Positions 22,675-30,790 of a stretch of DNA of 39,427 bases are shown piece after piece. Within the stretch, counting starts at the first letter, position 1. Every line of letters starts with the position of its first letter. Below the pieces are notes generated by a model that had not been told where the DNA came from, did no database searches, and saw nothing but the letters and a program-made list of their open reading frames with translations. The translations under genes and the position numbers were made by a program. This stretch comes from Bacillota bacterium (GTDB lineage Bacteria; Bacillota; Sulfobacillia; JAJYWN01): the NCBI GenBank assembly GCA_021791495.1, contig JAJYWN010000058.1:48259-87685 (forward strand), read 5' to 3'.

Positions 22675-23730
22675 ATGGGCGACTATATACGGGAACTGAG
22701 AGCGCTGGTGGGGCACCGCCCCTTGGTCATGGCCGCCGCCGGTGTGGTGGTCCTTGATCAGGAGGGGCGGGTTCTTCTACTCCGTCGCTCGGACGACGGC
22801 GCCTGGGGCCTGCCAGGAGGCGCAATGGAACCGGGCGAGAGCGCCGAGGAGACGGCCAGCCGTGAAACCATGGAGGAGACTGGTCTGACCGTGGGCAGGC
22901 TGGATCTATTCGGGGTTTTCTCGGGGCCAGAGATGGCCCACACCTACCCCAATGGCGACCAGGTGCATATCGTGTCGGTGGTCTTCTCGGCACGCGAATG
23001 GCAAGGGAGACCTTTCCCGGCGGACGGGGAGAACTTGGAGACCCGCTTCTTCGGACCGTCGGAGCTTCCAGCAGATATCTCCGGGCCGAATCGGCCGATA
23101 TTGCGGCGGCTCATCGAGGCCGCCGGCAATCTTCCGGGCCGCGATCTGGCTCTCTCCGGTGTCAGTGCTGCGTCCAGTGACGACCGTCGGCACCCGCTCT
23201 CCCCACATGGCTATATTCGGGATTTGAGAGGTCTGGTGGGACACCGCCCTTTGACTATGACCGGTGCCTGCGTGCTCGTCGTCGACGCGCTGGACCGGGT
23301 TCTTCTTCTGCGCCGTTCCGATGAGGCCTCATGGGGCCCCCCAGGAGGCATGACCGAACCAGGTGAAAGCATCGAGGCGACGGCCCATCGTGAGACAAGC
23401 GAGGAGACGGGTCTTACCTTAGGTAGGTTGGAGTTGTTCGGGGTCTTTTCGGGGCCAGAGGTGGCACACACCTACCCGAACGGAGACCACGTCCATAACG
23501 TGACCGTGGCCTTTCGGGCCCGCGACTGGCAAGGGACACCCTTCCCAGCCGATGGAGAGAACTTAGAGGCCCGCTTCTTTGGGCCGACAGAACTTCCCGG
23601 CAACATCGCCTCCCCTGTCAGACCGATATTGCGGCGGTACGTGGAGATGGTAGGGAGGGGGCAGAGCGAGACTCGCCCAGTGGTCGACCATGGCATTCTG
23701 CGCAACCCCCAAAACGGGGGACAGCGGTGA
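22675..23730 (+). CDS. Tandem two-domain Nudix hydrolase
   Basis: 351 residues made of two similar Nudix modules, about 1-155 and 178-335. Each starts with a matching leader (YIRELRALVGHRPL and YIRDLRGLVGHRPL) and has a near-complete Nudix box GX5EX7REUXEEXGU. The first runs from GGAMEPGE to RETMEETGL and the second from GGMTEPGE to RETSEETGL. The substrate-side segment GVFSGPEMAHTYPNGDQVH is almost identical in both, so they arose by duplication. They resemble YjhB-like hydrolases of nucleoside diphosphate derivatives; the substrate is unknown. ATG 22675 is preceded by GAGGAG at a rather long distance. The stop overlaps the GTG of the next, related gene. Confidence 0.85.
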   Translation: MGDYIRELRALVGHRPLVMAAAGVVVLDQEGRVLLLRRSDDGAWGLPGGAMEPGESAEETASRETMEETGLTVGRLDLFGVFSGPEMAHTYPNGDQVHIVSVVFSAREWQGRPFPADGENLETRFFGPSELPADISGPNRPILRRLIEAAGNLPGRDLALSGVSAASSDDRRHPLSPHGYIRDLRGLVGHRPLTMTGACVLVVDALDRVLLLRRSDEASWGPPGGMTEPGESIEATAHRETSEETGLTLGRLELFGVFSGPEVAHTYPNGDHVHNVTVAFRARDWQGTPFPADGENLEARFFGPTELPGNIASPVRPILRRYVEMVGRGQSETRPVVDHGILRNPQNGGQR

Positions 23731-24587
23731 AGGACTACATCCGGGAATTGAGGGGGCTGGTGGGGCACCGCCCCTTGGTCATGGCCGGTGCGGCGGTTCT
23801 GATTCTTGATGCGGACGACCGGGTTCTTCTGGTCCGCCGGTCGGATGATCTCAAATGGGGCCTCCCAGGAGGCCTGACCGAACTGGGTGAAAGTGTCGAG
23901 GACACGGCCCGTCGTGAGGTGCACAATGTGACGGTGGTGTTCTCATCCCGCAAATGGCAAGGGGTGCCTTCTCCGGCAGATGGCGAAAGCGTAGAGACCC
24001 GCTTCTTCGCCCGGTCGGAGGTACCGGAGGATATCTCCGGCCCGGACCGGCCGATAGTGCGACAGTACGTGGAAGCTGCCGGGCGCCGCTTTTCGACTCT
24101 CGATGGCGATCCGCTCTCCAGCAGCAGTTCTGCATCCAGCAATGGCCGCGAGTACCCGGCTCATCCCTTGGTCGGGGTCGCCGCGGTGGTGATCGATAAG
24201 AGCAGGCGCATTCTCCTGGTCAAGCGCGGAAAAGAGCCGGCCAAAGGCCTCTGGAGTGTCCCAGGGGGCATGGTGAAAGCGGGGGAAACCATGCGCCAGG
24301 CCGTGCGCCGAGAGACGTTGGAAGAGACGGGTCTTCTGGTCACGCCCGCGGAGATAGCCACCGTGGCCGAGTCTATCATCCCGGACGGCGAGGGGAGAAC
24401 GAGGTTCCACTACGTCTTGGTGGATTTCTTCGCCAAACCGGTCGGCGGACCGGGCGACGGTCTTCTTGAACCGGGGGACGATGCCGATGATGTCCGGTGG
24501 ATGGACGCCGCGCGGGCTTTGGAGATGGAACTCACGGCCGGAGTGCGGGAGCTCGTCCAGCAGCTCATGAACCGTCGTATCCTCTAG
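23727..24587 (+). CDS. Two-domain Nudix protein, first domain deleted internally
   Basis: 286 residues. The first module (about 1-120) is a third copy of the preceding Nudix unit (YIRELRGLVGHRPLVMAGA, WGLPGGLTELGES), but after TARRE it jumps to VHNVTVVF. About 32 residues are missing, comprising the EExGU half of the Nudix box and the following loop, so this module should be inactive. The second module (about 147-286) is a different, complete Nudix domain with SVPGGMVKAGETMRQAV and RETLEETGL, closer to MutT or ADP-ribose pyrophosphatase-like proteins. A Ser-rich linker joins them. GTG 23727 overlaps the previous stop by four bases. With its neighbour this gives four Nudix units in tandem. Confidence 0.8.
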   Translation: MKDYIRELRGLVGHRPLVMAGAAVLILDADDRVLLVRRSDDLKWGLPGGLTELGESVEDTARREVHNVTVVFSSRKWQGVPSPADGESVETRFFARSEVPEDISGPDRPIVRQYVEAAGRRFSTLDGDPLSSSSSASSNGREYPAHPLVGVAAVVIDKSRRILLVKRGKEPAKGLWSVPGGMVKAGETMRQAVRRETLEETGLLVTPAEIATVAESIIPDGEGRTRFHYVLVDFFAKPVGGPGDGLLEPGDDADDVRWMDAARALEMELTAGVRELVQQLMNRRIL

Positions 24588-24656
24588 CCAAAACTCCACC
24601 GGCGACGGCACACTTCCTTCAGTTGCCAGAAATCAAGGAGGAATCCCAAGCCCCAC

Positions 24657-25433
24657 ATGAAGCCGATAGCCCCTTTCGTCCTCGTTGTTCTTCTGGTCCC
24701 GGCACTGGCGGCCTGCAAAGCCAGGCCGGCGATACCGCCCACCGAAGTGTTGGTCTCCGCGGCCGCGTCTCTCACCGACGTCTTGAGGGAAGCCCAGCGG
24801 CAGTTTGAGGCTGAGAACAAGCCGGTAAAGATTCGCTTTAACTTTGGTTCTTCCGGCGCTCTCCAGCAACAGATCGAAAAGGGTGCTCCGGTGGACCTGT
24901 TTATCGCCGCCTCCACGGCTCCTGTGGACGCTTTGGTGCGGAAGGGGTCGGTCTCGGCGACAGCGGTAAGGGTCATTGCCTCCAACGAGGTCGTGCTGAT
25001 CCAGAGCGCATCCACCCCCGCCCTTGTCAGATCCTGGGATGATCTCAGGCAGTCCCAGGTAACGAAGATTGCCATCGGGAATCCCGAGCACGTGCCCGCC
25101 GGCATGTACGGTAGAGAGGTGCTGGAAAGGCTGGGCCTGTGGCCGGCCGTCGAGAGGAAGCTGGTCTTCGGGGAGGACGTCCGGCAGGTGCTGCACTTCG
25201 TGGAATCTGGGGAGGTACAGGCTGGCATCGTGTACGGTACCGACGCCGCCTCTTCGAAGAAGGTAACTGTCGTAGCGCCGGCGCCGGCTGCCAGCCATGC
25301 GCCTGTGGTCTATCCGGCCGCCATTCCGATTGACGCCAGGAACGCGGCCGGGGCCAAGGCGTTCACTGATTTCTTGATTTCCCCGAAGGGGAAGGCCATT
25401 CTCGGCAAATTTGGTTTCGGGACGGTCGACTGA
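24657..25433 (+). CDS. modA: Molybdate/tungstate ABC transporter substrate-binding lipoprotein ModA
   Basis: 258 residues. A lipoprotein signal with lipobox LAAC (Cys20) anchors it outside the membrane. The mature part matches ModA: VLVSAAASLTDVL at the start, FNFGSSGALQQQIEKGAPVD around the oxyanion pocket, IAIGNPEHVPAGMYG, and the later GIVYGTDAASSKKV. It captures molybdate or tungstate for import, which fits the tungsten enzyme encoded 15 kb upstream. The SD AAGGAGG sits unusually far (about 14-15 bases) before ATG 24657, and no other start lies between. modB follows after one base. Confidence 0.92.
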   Translation: MKPIAPFVLVVLLVPALAACKARPAIPPTEVLVSAAASLTDVLREAQRQFEAENKPVKIRFNFGSSGALQQQIEKGAPVDLFIAASTAPVDALVRKGSVSATAVRVIASNEVVLIQSASTPALVRSWDDLRQSQVTKIAIGNPEHVPAGMYGREVLERLGLWPAVERKLVFGEDVRQVLHFVESGEVQAGIVYGTDAASSKKVTVVAPAPAASHAPVVYPAAIPIDARNAAGAKAFTDFLISPKGKAILGKFGFGTVD

Positions 25434-25434
25434 C

Positions 25435-26121
25435 GTGAATTCGCTCTTGTGGACTCTCTGGATTTCGCTCCGGATATCCCTCTTGGCAACGGCCCTGGTG
25501 ATGGTGGTGGGGTTGCCTCTTGCCTGGATGCTTTCCCGCCCAAGGTGGAAGGCGAAGGGTTTGTTGGACGTAGCGGTTAACCTGCCGTTGGTGTTACCCC
25601 CGACAGTGGTCGGCTATTACCTGTTGCTGCTGATGAGTCGCGGCGGACCCGTGGGGGCGCTGACGCAGAGACTGTGGGGTGCCTCCCTCATTTTCACGCC
25701 GACGGCCGCGGTGCTGGCCTCCGCCGTTCTGGGACTGCCGCTCTTTGTGCAGGCGGCCCGAAACGCCCTGGAAGGAGTCCCTCCTGAGGCCTACGAGGCC
25801 GCCCAGATCGATGGAGCGGACCGGTGGTCCGCCATCCGGCGTATCTATATCCCGCTCGCCTGGCCGGGGATTTGGACCGGCCTGCTCTTGGCCTATGCCA
25901 GATCGCTGGGGGAGTTCGGGGCCACGATCATGGTGGCGGGCAACATTCCGGGAAAGACTCAGACCATGTCGCTGGCCATCTACTCCGCCGTCCAGGCGGG
26001 CCACGATTCCGCCGCTAACTTGCTCAGCCTGATCCTGACGGCCGTGGCGAGCTTCTCCATGTGGGTGGGGCTCCGCTGGAGAAATCCCGCTCGTGCCCGC
26101 CGCGGCGGCGGCTCGCCGTAG
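25435..26121 (+). CDS. modB: Molybdate ABC transporter permease ModB
   Basis: 228 residues with about five membrane helices. The cytoplasmic EAA motif EAYEAAQIDGADRWSAIRR contacts the ATPase. LARSLGEFGAT-like features (AYARSLGEFGATIMVAG) and NLPLVLPPTVVGYYLL are typical of ModB. GTG 25435 is used, one base after the modA stop, implying coupling; an upstream in-frame ATG at 25411 lies inside modA. The expected ATPase ModC is not next: a PadR regulator follows. Transport must rely on an ATPase encoded elsewhere. Confidence 0.92.
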   Translation: MNSLLWTLWISLRISLLATALVMVVGLPLAWMLSRPRWKAKGLLDVAVNLPLVLPPTVVGYYLLLLMSRGGPVGALTQRLWGASLIFTPTAAVLASAVLGLPLFVQAARNALEGVPPEAYEAAQIDGADRWSAIRRIYIPLAWPGIWTGLLLAYARSLGEFGATIMVAGNIPGKTQTMSLAIYSAVQAGHDSAANLLSLILTAVASFSMWVGLRWRNPARARRGGGSP

Positions 26122-26165
26122 TGGTTCGGAGCAAAAGCCAACAAAGAAAAAGGACCTGAATCCCC

Positions 26166-26194
26166 TTGACAAGCGGTCGGCTAGACGAGATTAT
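26166..26194 (+). promoter_or_regulatory. Sigma-A-type promoter for padR
   Basis: TTGACA (26166-26171), a perfect -35, lies 17 bases from GATTAT (26189-26194), a fair -10. It precedes the PadR gene by about 85 bases and lies just after modB. Confidence 0.65.
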
Positions 26195-26202
26195 TATGTC
26201 AG

Positions 26203-26213
26203 ACTTACTAAGT
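26203..26213. promoter_or_regulatory. Candidate operator ACTTACTAAGT
   Basis: A perfect 5-bp inverted repeat around a central C, sitting at the expected transcription start of the promoter just upstream. It could be an autoregulatory site for the PadR protein encoded downstream, but no experiment or second copy supports this. Confidence 0.35.
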
Positions 26214-26280
26214 TTCGCGATATAGTGTGCGGCGAAGTAGAAGAAACGGGACCGTGGCAAGAAGGCGCGGGAGGTTAATC

Positions 26281-26598
26281 GTGAGCAGTGGACTGTCCGA
26301 TCTGGGGCGCTTTTCCGACCCGTCGATTCTGATTCTGGCTAGTCTGTCGGAAGGGCCGAAGCATGGATACGCGATGATGCAGGATATCCAGGCTTTCGCC
26401 GGGGTCTCCCTGGAGCCGGGAACGCTGTATGGGGCGTTGGCCCGCCTAGAGCGGCGAGGCTGGATCAAGTCAGAACCGGCGGAAGACCGCCGCCGCCCGT
26501 ACAGCCTGTCCGGCGAAGGGGCCGCCGCGGCGCGGGAACAGCTGCTCCGCCTGGAACGGATCGCCACGGTTGGGTTGGGCCGCTTGCGGACGACCTAA
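26281..26598 (+). CDS. PadR family transcriptional regulator
   Basis: 105 residues, a winged-helix protein: ILILASLSEGPKHGYAMM, the recognition region LEPGTLYGALARLERRGWI, and the wing EDRRRPYSLSGEGAAA are diagnostic of PadR. Proteins this short usually lack the long C-terminal dimerisation domain and often control a neighbouring membrane protein gene. GTG 26281 has GGGAGGT five bases upstream; upstream in-frame codons are Arg-rich and unlike the family. The two related membrane proteins downstream are the likely targets. Confidence 0.9.
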   Translation: MSSGLSDLGRFSDPSILILASLSEGPKHGYAMMQDIQAFAGVSLEPGTLYGALARLERRGWIKSEPAEDRRRPYSLSGEGAAAAREQLLRLERIATVGLGRLRTT

Positions 26599-26668
26599 CC
26601 AACGGCGGTGGACAGGGGGTGGACATGGTTCGTGGAAAAAGGGGTGGGGAAGGAAAGGGGAGACCTGG

Positions 26669-27577
26669 ATGAAGGTCGAGTGGCTGCTCCGGTTATATCC
26701 CCGTGCTTGGCGAGGAAGGTATGAAGACGAGTTCCGCGCGTTGCTAGAACAGCACCACGTCACGGTCGTAACGTTTCTGGACGTGCTGTTGGGCGCCTTA
26801 GACGCTCACCTGTTTCCGCAACTTGAGGCAGGGAGGATTCTGAACATGACGGCAAGGATCCGCACGGCGGTCATTATGGTTCTCTGGGGATGGGTGGGTT
26901 TCTACCCGGCTGGGCATCACGTCTATTCGCTGATGTTCTCTTCTCCTTTCATGGCGGCCACGCAGATGAACCCGGCGACCGCCATCGCCTACACTTTCGT
27001 GGTGGTTGGTGTCATGGTGTCTTTCCTTGCCGTCGCCGCCGGCGGAATTCCCGTCGCCTGGTCTGCTCTAGCGTCGGCCATCAAGGGGCGGCGCATCGGC
27101 ATCCTGATCCTGGCGGCTCTGCCCATACTGCTGATGCTGGCGGCCTGGGAAGTTACGGCCTGGTTGGTTCGGATCCTGCCGCTGGTCGGACGTGGCCAAG
27201 CCACGCTGCCCGAGATCGGTCCTATCCGGCTTACAGCGGCCGGCATATTGGGGCTCCTTTGGACGGGCGGAGCTTTGGCCGGTACCTTTGCGATCACCCT
27301 TGTAACGGTAAAGAGCTCCATCGGTGAAAGGATCTTCCGGTGGACCCTCAACTGTGCTGTCGCCGCCACCCTGGCCATGGTTGTCGCACTCGGCGCCACT
27401 CTTCTCTGGGGACTTGGTCTCCGATACGTACCCGGGGCACTTCGTAGCCTTAATGTGTCGGAAGCTAACCTCGTGGCGGCCTGGACACGTGTTGTCGTCC
27501 AAATGGGCCTCTTTGCAGGGCTTTCCGTCTGGGGTGTGGTCCGCGGATTGAGAGAAGGTTCTCGCCACGCAGCGTGA
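26669..27577 (+). CDS. PadR-linked multi-pass membrane protein
   Basis: 302 residues. It begins MKVEWLLRLYPRAWRGRYEDEF, a cytosolic amphipathic start often seen in membrane proteins encoded after PadR regulators. At least six hydrophobic segments follow (including AVIMVLWGWVGFYPAG, VVGVMVSFLAVAAGGIPVAW, ILILAALPILLMLAAW and GILGLLWTGGALAGTF). I know no function for the family; a role in membrane stress or export is only a guess. ATG 26669 follows GGGGAGA by six bases. The next reading frames are a decayed copy of this gene. Confidence 0.72.
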   Translation: MKVEWLLRLYPRAWRGRYEDEFRALLEQHHVTVVTFLDVLLGALDAHLFPQLEAGRILNMTARIRTAVIMVLWGWVGFYPAGHHVYSLMFSSPFMAATQMNPATAIAYTFVVVGVMVSFLAVAAGGIPVAWSALASAIKGRRIGILILAALPILLMLAAWEVTAWLVRILPLVGRGQATLPEIGPIRLTAAGILGLLWTGGALAGTFAITLVTVKSSIGERIFRWTLNCAVAATLAMVVALGATLLWGLGLRYVPGALRSLNVSEANLVAAWTRVVVQMGLFAGLSVWGVVRGLREGSRHAA

Positions 27578-27600
27578 GAGGCTAACTGAAAGGACGGACG

Positions 27601-28523
27601 CGGGTTGCGGGCAAGCGCCGGAAGGGGAGGATTCGAAACCAAACCTGGCTGCTGCGCCTCTACCCCCGAGCCTGGCGCGACCGGTACGGGGAGGAGTTTC
27701 AGGAAGTTCTCGATCAACACCGCGTCACGGTCATGACGTATCTGGACGTGTTTCTGGGCGCCCTGGACGCCCACCTATATCCGCAACTCGACTCGAGGAG
27801 GATCCTAAACATGACGGCAAGGCTACGCACAGCTGTGATCACAGTTCTCTGGGCGTGGGTCGGCTTCGTCATCGCGGGGACCGGGTTCCAGAAGATGACG
27901 GAGGACCCACCTTTCAAGGCGGCCGCGGGTGCCCACGCCGGCATCGGTCTGCCCTTCAATCTGGCGCCGGCGCGGTGACGTCTCTCGTGGCACTGGCTGC
28001 CGGTGGACTTCCTATCGCCTGGACCGCCTTCAGGACTGCCATCGCCGAGAGGCGCTACGGGATGCTGGCCCTTTTCGCTTTGCCCGTGCTGGCTGCGGCA
28101 ACGGCCGTCGGAGGCACTCAGTTGTTGGTCCGGAACCTGCCGCCGGCCCAGTCTCCCCACGCTCTATCGGACATGCTGGGCTTCGGAATCGTCGTCACCC
28201 TCTGGCTCGGCGCCGCCATCGCCAGCACCTCGGCGGCATCGTTGGTCACGGTAAGGAGTCGCATCGGCGAGAACCTGTTCCGCCTCGCCTTGACGTGGGC
28301 CGTCCCCGTCACGGCCGCCATGGCTGTGGTGACCGCCGCCGCCGTGGCTTGGGGAATCGGACCGCATCGCTACGCGCCAGATCTCTATGCCGGAAACGGC
28401 GGCGTTCTCCGCACCAGCCTGGCCGCCAGTTGGATCCGCATCGTGGTGATGATGGGCCTATTTACCGTGATGGCTACCTGGGCCGTCATTCGCGGGTACC
28501 GCCGCGGACCTGCCCCTGCGTAA
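27601..28523 (+). pseudogene. Frameshifted paralogue of PadR-linked membrane protein
   Basis: A second copy of the preceding gene. From about 27643 the frame reads TWLLRLYPRAWRDRYGEEF, then VTVMTYLDVFLGALDAHLYPQ and ILNMTARLRTAVITVLWAW, all close to the first copy. There is no ATG, GTG or TTG start before the conserved block, although an SD-like GGAAGGGGAGG is retained. The frame ends at TGA 27976-27978 within the third helix region. The protein continues in another frame from about 27975 (VTSLVALAAGGLPIAW) to 28523. A lost start plus one frameshift indicate decay, unless sequencing error explains the frameshift. Its end overlaps the helicase gene by 66 bases. Confidence 0.75.
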
Positions 28524-30647
28524 GGTAGTACGACGACGCGGGCTGGGGTTCCGCCCGGCCGCCCGCCCGCCATCGCCGGACGCACGCTCCGCGGGCCCTT
28601 GCTTTTCCGCGAAACGGGCGACGCGACGAAGGTCGCCGGTGCGCTCCGCCCCCTCCGGTAACGCCTCTTCCACCGACCTCTCCCAAGGGATTCCGACGTA
28701 CGACGTATCAAGCAGGGCCACGACGCCACGGTCTTCCACCGTGCGGATGAGGCGGCCAATCCCTTGCTTCAGTTTCAGGAGCATTTCGGGAAGGTCCACG
28801 TCCAGGAAGGGATCCCTCCCGGCTTCGGTGGCGCGCCGGCGGCGATCCGCGATGAGCGGGTCATGGGCGGGGAAGGGGAGCCGGGGAATAATGACGCACG
28901 ACAGCGACTCCCCAGGTACGTCCACCCCTTCCCAGAAAGTCGCCCCGAAAAGAACGGAAGACACATCTTCCCGGAACCGCCGTACCATAGATCCACGGTC
29001 AGCGTCACCTTCGAAAAGGACCGGCCACGGAAGGGAAGCCGGAAGGCCAAGGATGGCCTCGCGGTAGCGGCGCACTTCTTTCATGGAGTTCAAGAGCACT
29101 AGTGAACGCCCTTGCATGGCCCGGATCACTGCCAGGACTTGCTCGATCTCCTTGTCGCCGTCGCCCTCCCCGCGGCCGTCCCCGTCACGGTTGCCGCCGC
29201 CACCAACGCCTCTGCCAATGCCCTCTCCCAAGCAAACCAAGGCCTGCTTGGCCAGGTTAAAGGGAACTCCCACCCGGGCGGCGTCGAACTGGGGCAGACG
29301 TAGCACACCGGCGGCATATTCGGACTGGAGCGTCGCCGAAGAGAAAAGGACCGGCATGGCGGCCGGGATGTGCCGCGGGCCCACAAAGGCCGAGGTATCC
29401 CTTGGTACCACCCACAGGTTGCCGCCCTCCACCCAAGAAAGCGCTTCTTCGGAACGGAAGAGGCCGAGCGCGGCGACCAGTTCGTCCAGGCGCCCCTGGT
29501 GGGTGCGGAGGACCAACTCGTCCTCGGTCTCTTCCAACATCGCCTCGTCCACCACTAGCGCTTCTTGAACGGCCTCGACCGCCCGGGCCAGGTCGGCCGC
29601 AGCCTCCAGGGCCGCGCGATCCTTCGTTACAGCCTGCCTGCCCTCGGCGGGACCGCAGTGTGCCTCTGATTGCGACCAGACTTGGCCGAGGAATTTCTCC
29701 ACTTCAGTCTGGGCTTTCCTTACGAGGACTTCACCCAAGAAGATATGCTCCTGCCACCGGGCTTCGGCGAAAGACCGGCCCCGCGCCGGCCGGTCCGCGT
29801 AACCCGCCAGGTTCTCGATGGTCTTGCGCAGCTTCTCCGGACTAATTTCGAACCCCTGACTGCGCTGCCAGGCGTCGGGCACGTGGTGACCCTCATCCAG
29901 CACCACGGCGGAGTAGGAGGGGAGGAGCGGCAGCAGCCCGAGGTCCTGCCGTTCCGCCCTTGTGAGCAAATCGCGGCAGAAGAAACGGTGGTCCGTAACC
30001 ACCAGGTCCGCCGCCGCCCGGTAATGGCGTCTGGCAGCCGTGACATGGCAGGTGCCGCGCCGGCGGCAGGTGTCACAAGGGAGGGACAGATCCCAGGCAA
30101 CCCGTTCCCATAGCTCATCTGGAACGCCCGGAACCTCCGACCGCCGTCCGGTTTCGGTACGCCCGGCCCAGTTGTGCAGGGCCTTCCAGCCCTTCATCGG
30201 CCTGTCTACCGGGAGGTCGTCGGCCTTCAGCTGGCACAGGTAGTCCGTGGGGTCGACGGCTAGGCGGGCATCGATGTCCAGTTCCAGAATCCGAGAAAGG
30301 GTTTGAATGTCACCCTTTGGGTCTGCTAACTGGGCTTGGAGGGTGGGGGAGGCCGATGCCACCACCACGGGCTTGCTCCGAAAGCGCGCGTAGCACACGG
30401 CGGGGAGAAGGTAGGCAAAGGTCTTTCCTGTTCCCGATCCGGCCTCGGCGAAGAGCAAGGTGCCGTCCGCCATCGCCTTGGCCATCCGAAAAGTGACGAA
30501 GATCTGCTCTTCCCGCACCTCGAAGCCATGGGAGGGCAGGATTTCGTAGAAGACACGCCCCAGCCAATCGGCCAGCCCTTGACGGAACTCTCCGTTGGTC
30601 CGGGCGGGAAAAGGTAGGTTAGTCCAACCCATCGGCCGGCTTGTCAA
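28458..30647 (-). CDS. DinG-type ATP-dependent helicase with Fe-S domain
   Basis: About 729 residues of the XPD/DinG superfamily 2 group. Walker A is EAGSGTGKT (68-76). Four cysteines, Cys138, Cys191, Cys194 and Cys200 (CDTCRRRGTC), are placed like the 4Fe-4S ligands of DinG. The DEGH box is at 251-254 in VVLDEGHHVPD. The helicase C domain has FGATFWEGVDVPGESL and the motif VI-like QGIGRLIRT. An acidic Gly/Asp-rich insertion (GDGRGEGDGDKE) interrupts the middle. Such enzymes unwind 5'-to-3' and resolve D-loops, R-loops or G-quadruplexes. TTG 30647 has GGAGGG eight bases upstream; ATG 30632 has none. The C-terminal tail is basic, low-complexity and antisense to the pseudogene. Confidence 0.88.
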   Translation of the reverse strand: MTSRPMGWTNLPFPARTNGEFRQGLADWLGRVFYEILPSHGFEVREEQIFVTFRMAKAMADGTLLFAEAGSGTGKTFAYLLPAVCYARFRSKPVVVASASPTLQAQLADPKGDIQTLSRILELDIDARLAVDPTDYLCQLKADDLPVDRPMKGWKALHNWAGRTETGRRSEVPGVPDELWERVAWDLSLPCDTCRRRGTCHVTAARRHYRAAADLVVTDHRFFCRDLLTRAERQDLGLLPLLPSYSAVVLDEGHHVPDAWQRSQGFEISPEKLRKTIENLAGYADRPARGRSFAEARWQEHIFLGEVLVRKAQTEVEKFLGQVWSQSEAHCGPAEGRQAVTKDRAALEAAADLARAVEAVQEALVVDEAMLEETEDELVLRTHQGRLDELVAALGLFRSEEALSWVEGGNLWVVPRDTSAFVGPRHIPAAMPVLFSSATLQSEYAAGVLRLPQFDAARVGVPFNLAKQALVCLGEGIGRGVGGGGNRDGDGRGEGDGDKEIEQVLAVIRAMQGRSLVLLNSMKEVRRYREAILGLPASLPWPVLFEGDADRGSMVRRFREDVSSVLFGATFWEGVDVPGESLSCVIIPRLPFPAHDPLIADRRRRATEAGRDPFLDVDLPEMLLKLKQGIGRLIRTVEDRGVVALLDTSYVGIPWERSVEEALPEGAERTGDLRRVARFAEKQGPAERASGDGGRAAGRNPSPRRRTTLRRGRSAAVPANDGPGSHHGK

Positions 30648-30735
30648 GAACAGCGCCCTCCGTTCTTCCGATCTCCGTGTTTCCTCGCCCCTTGCGTCTC
30701 CCCAGTTTACCCCGACGAGGCCGGAATCACCAGTC

Positions 30736-30764
30736 TGGAAATAGCAGGGAATACCTGCTATAAT
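30736..30764 (+). promoter_or_regulatory. Extended -10 promoter with palindromic operator
   Basis: TGGAAA (30736-30741) and a perfect TATAAT (30759-30764) are 17 bases apart, with TGC before the -10 (extended -10). A perfect inverted repeat, ATAGCAGG (30741-30748) and CCTGCTAT (30754-30761) around GAATA, fills the spacer and overlaps the -10, as expected for a repressor site. It drives the methyltransferase gene 26 bases further on. Confidence 0.75.
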
Positions 30765-30790
30765 ACTTGTAGAGCAAACGAGAAAAACCG

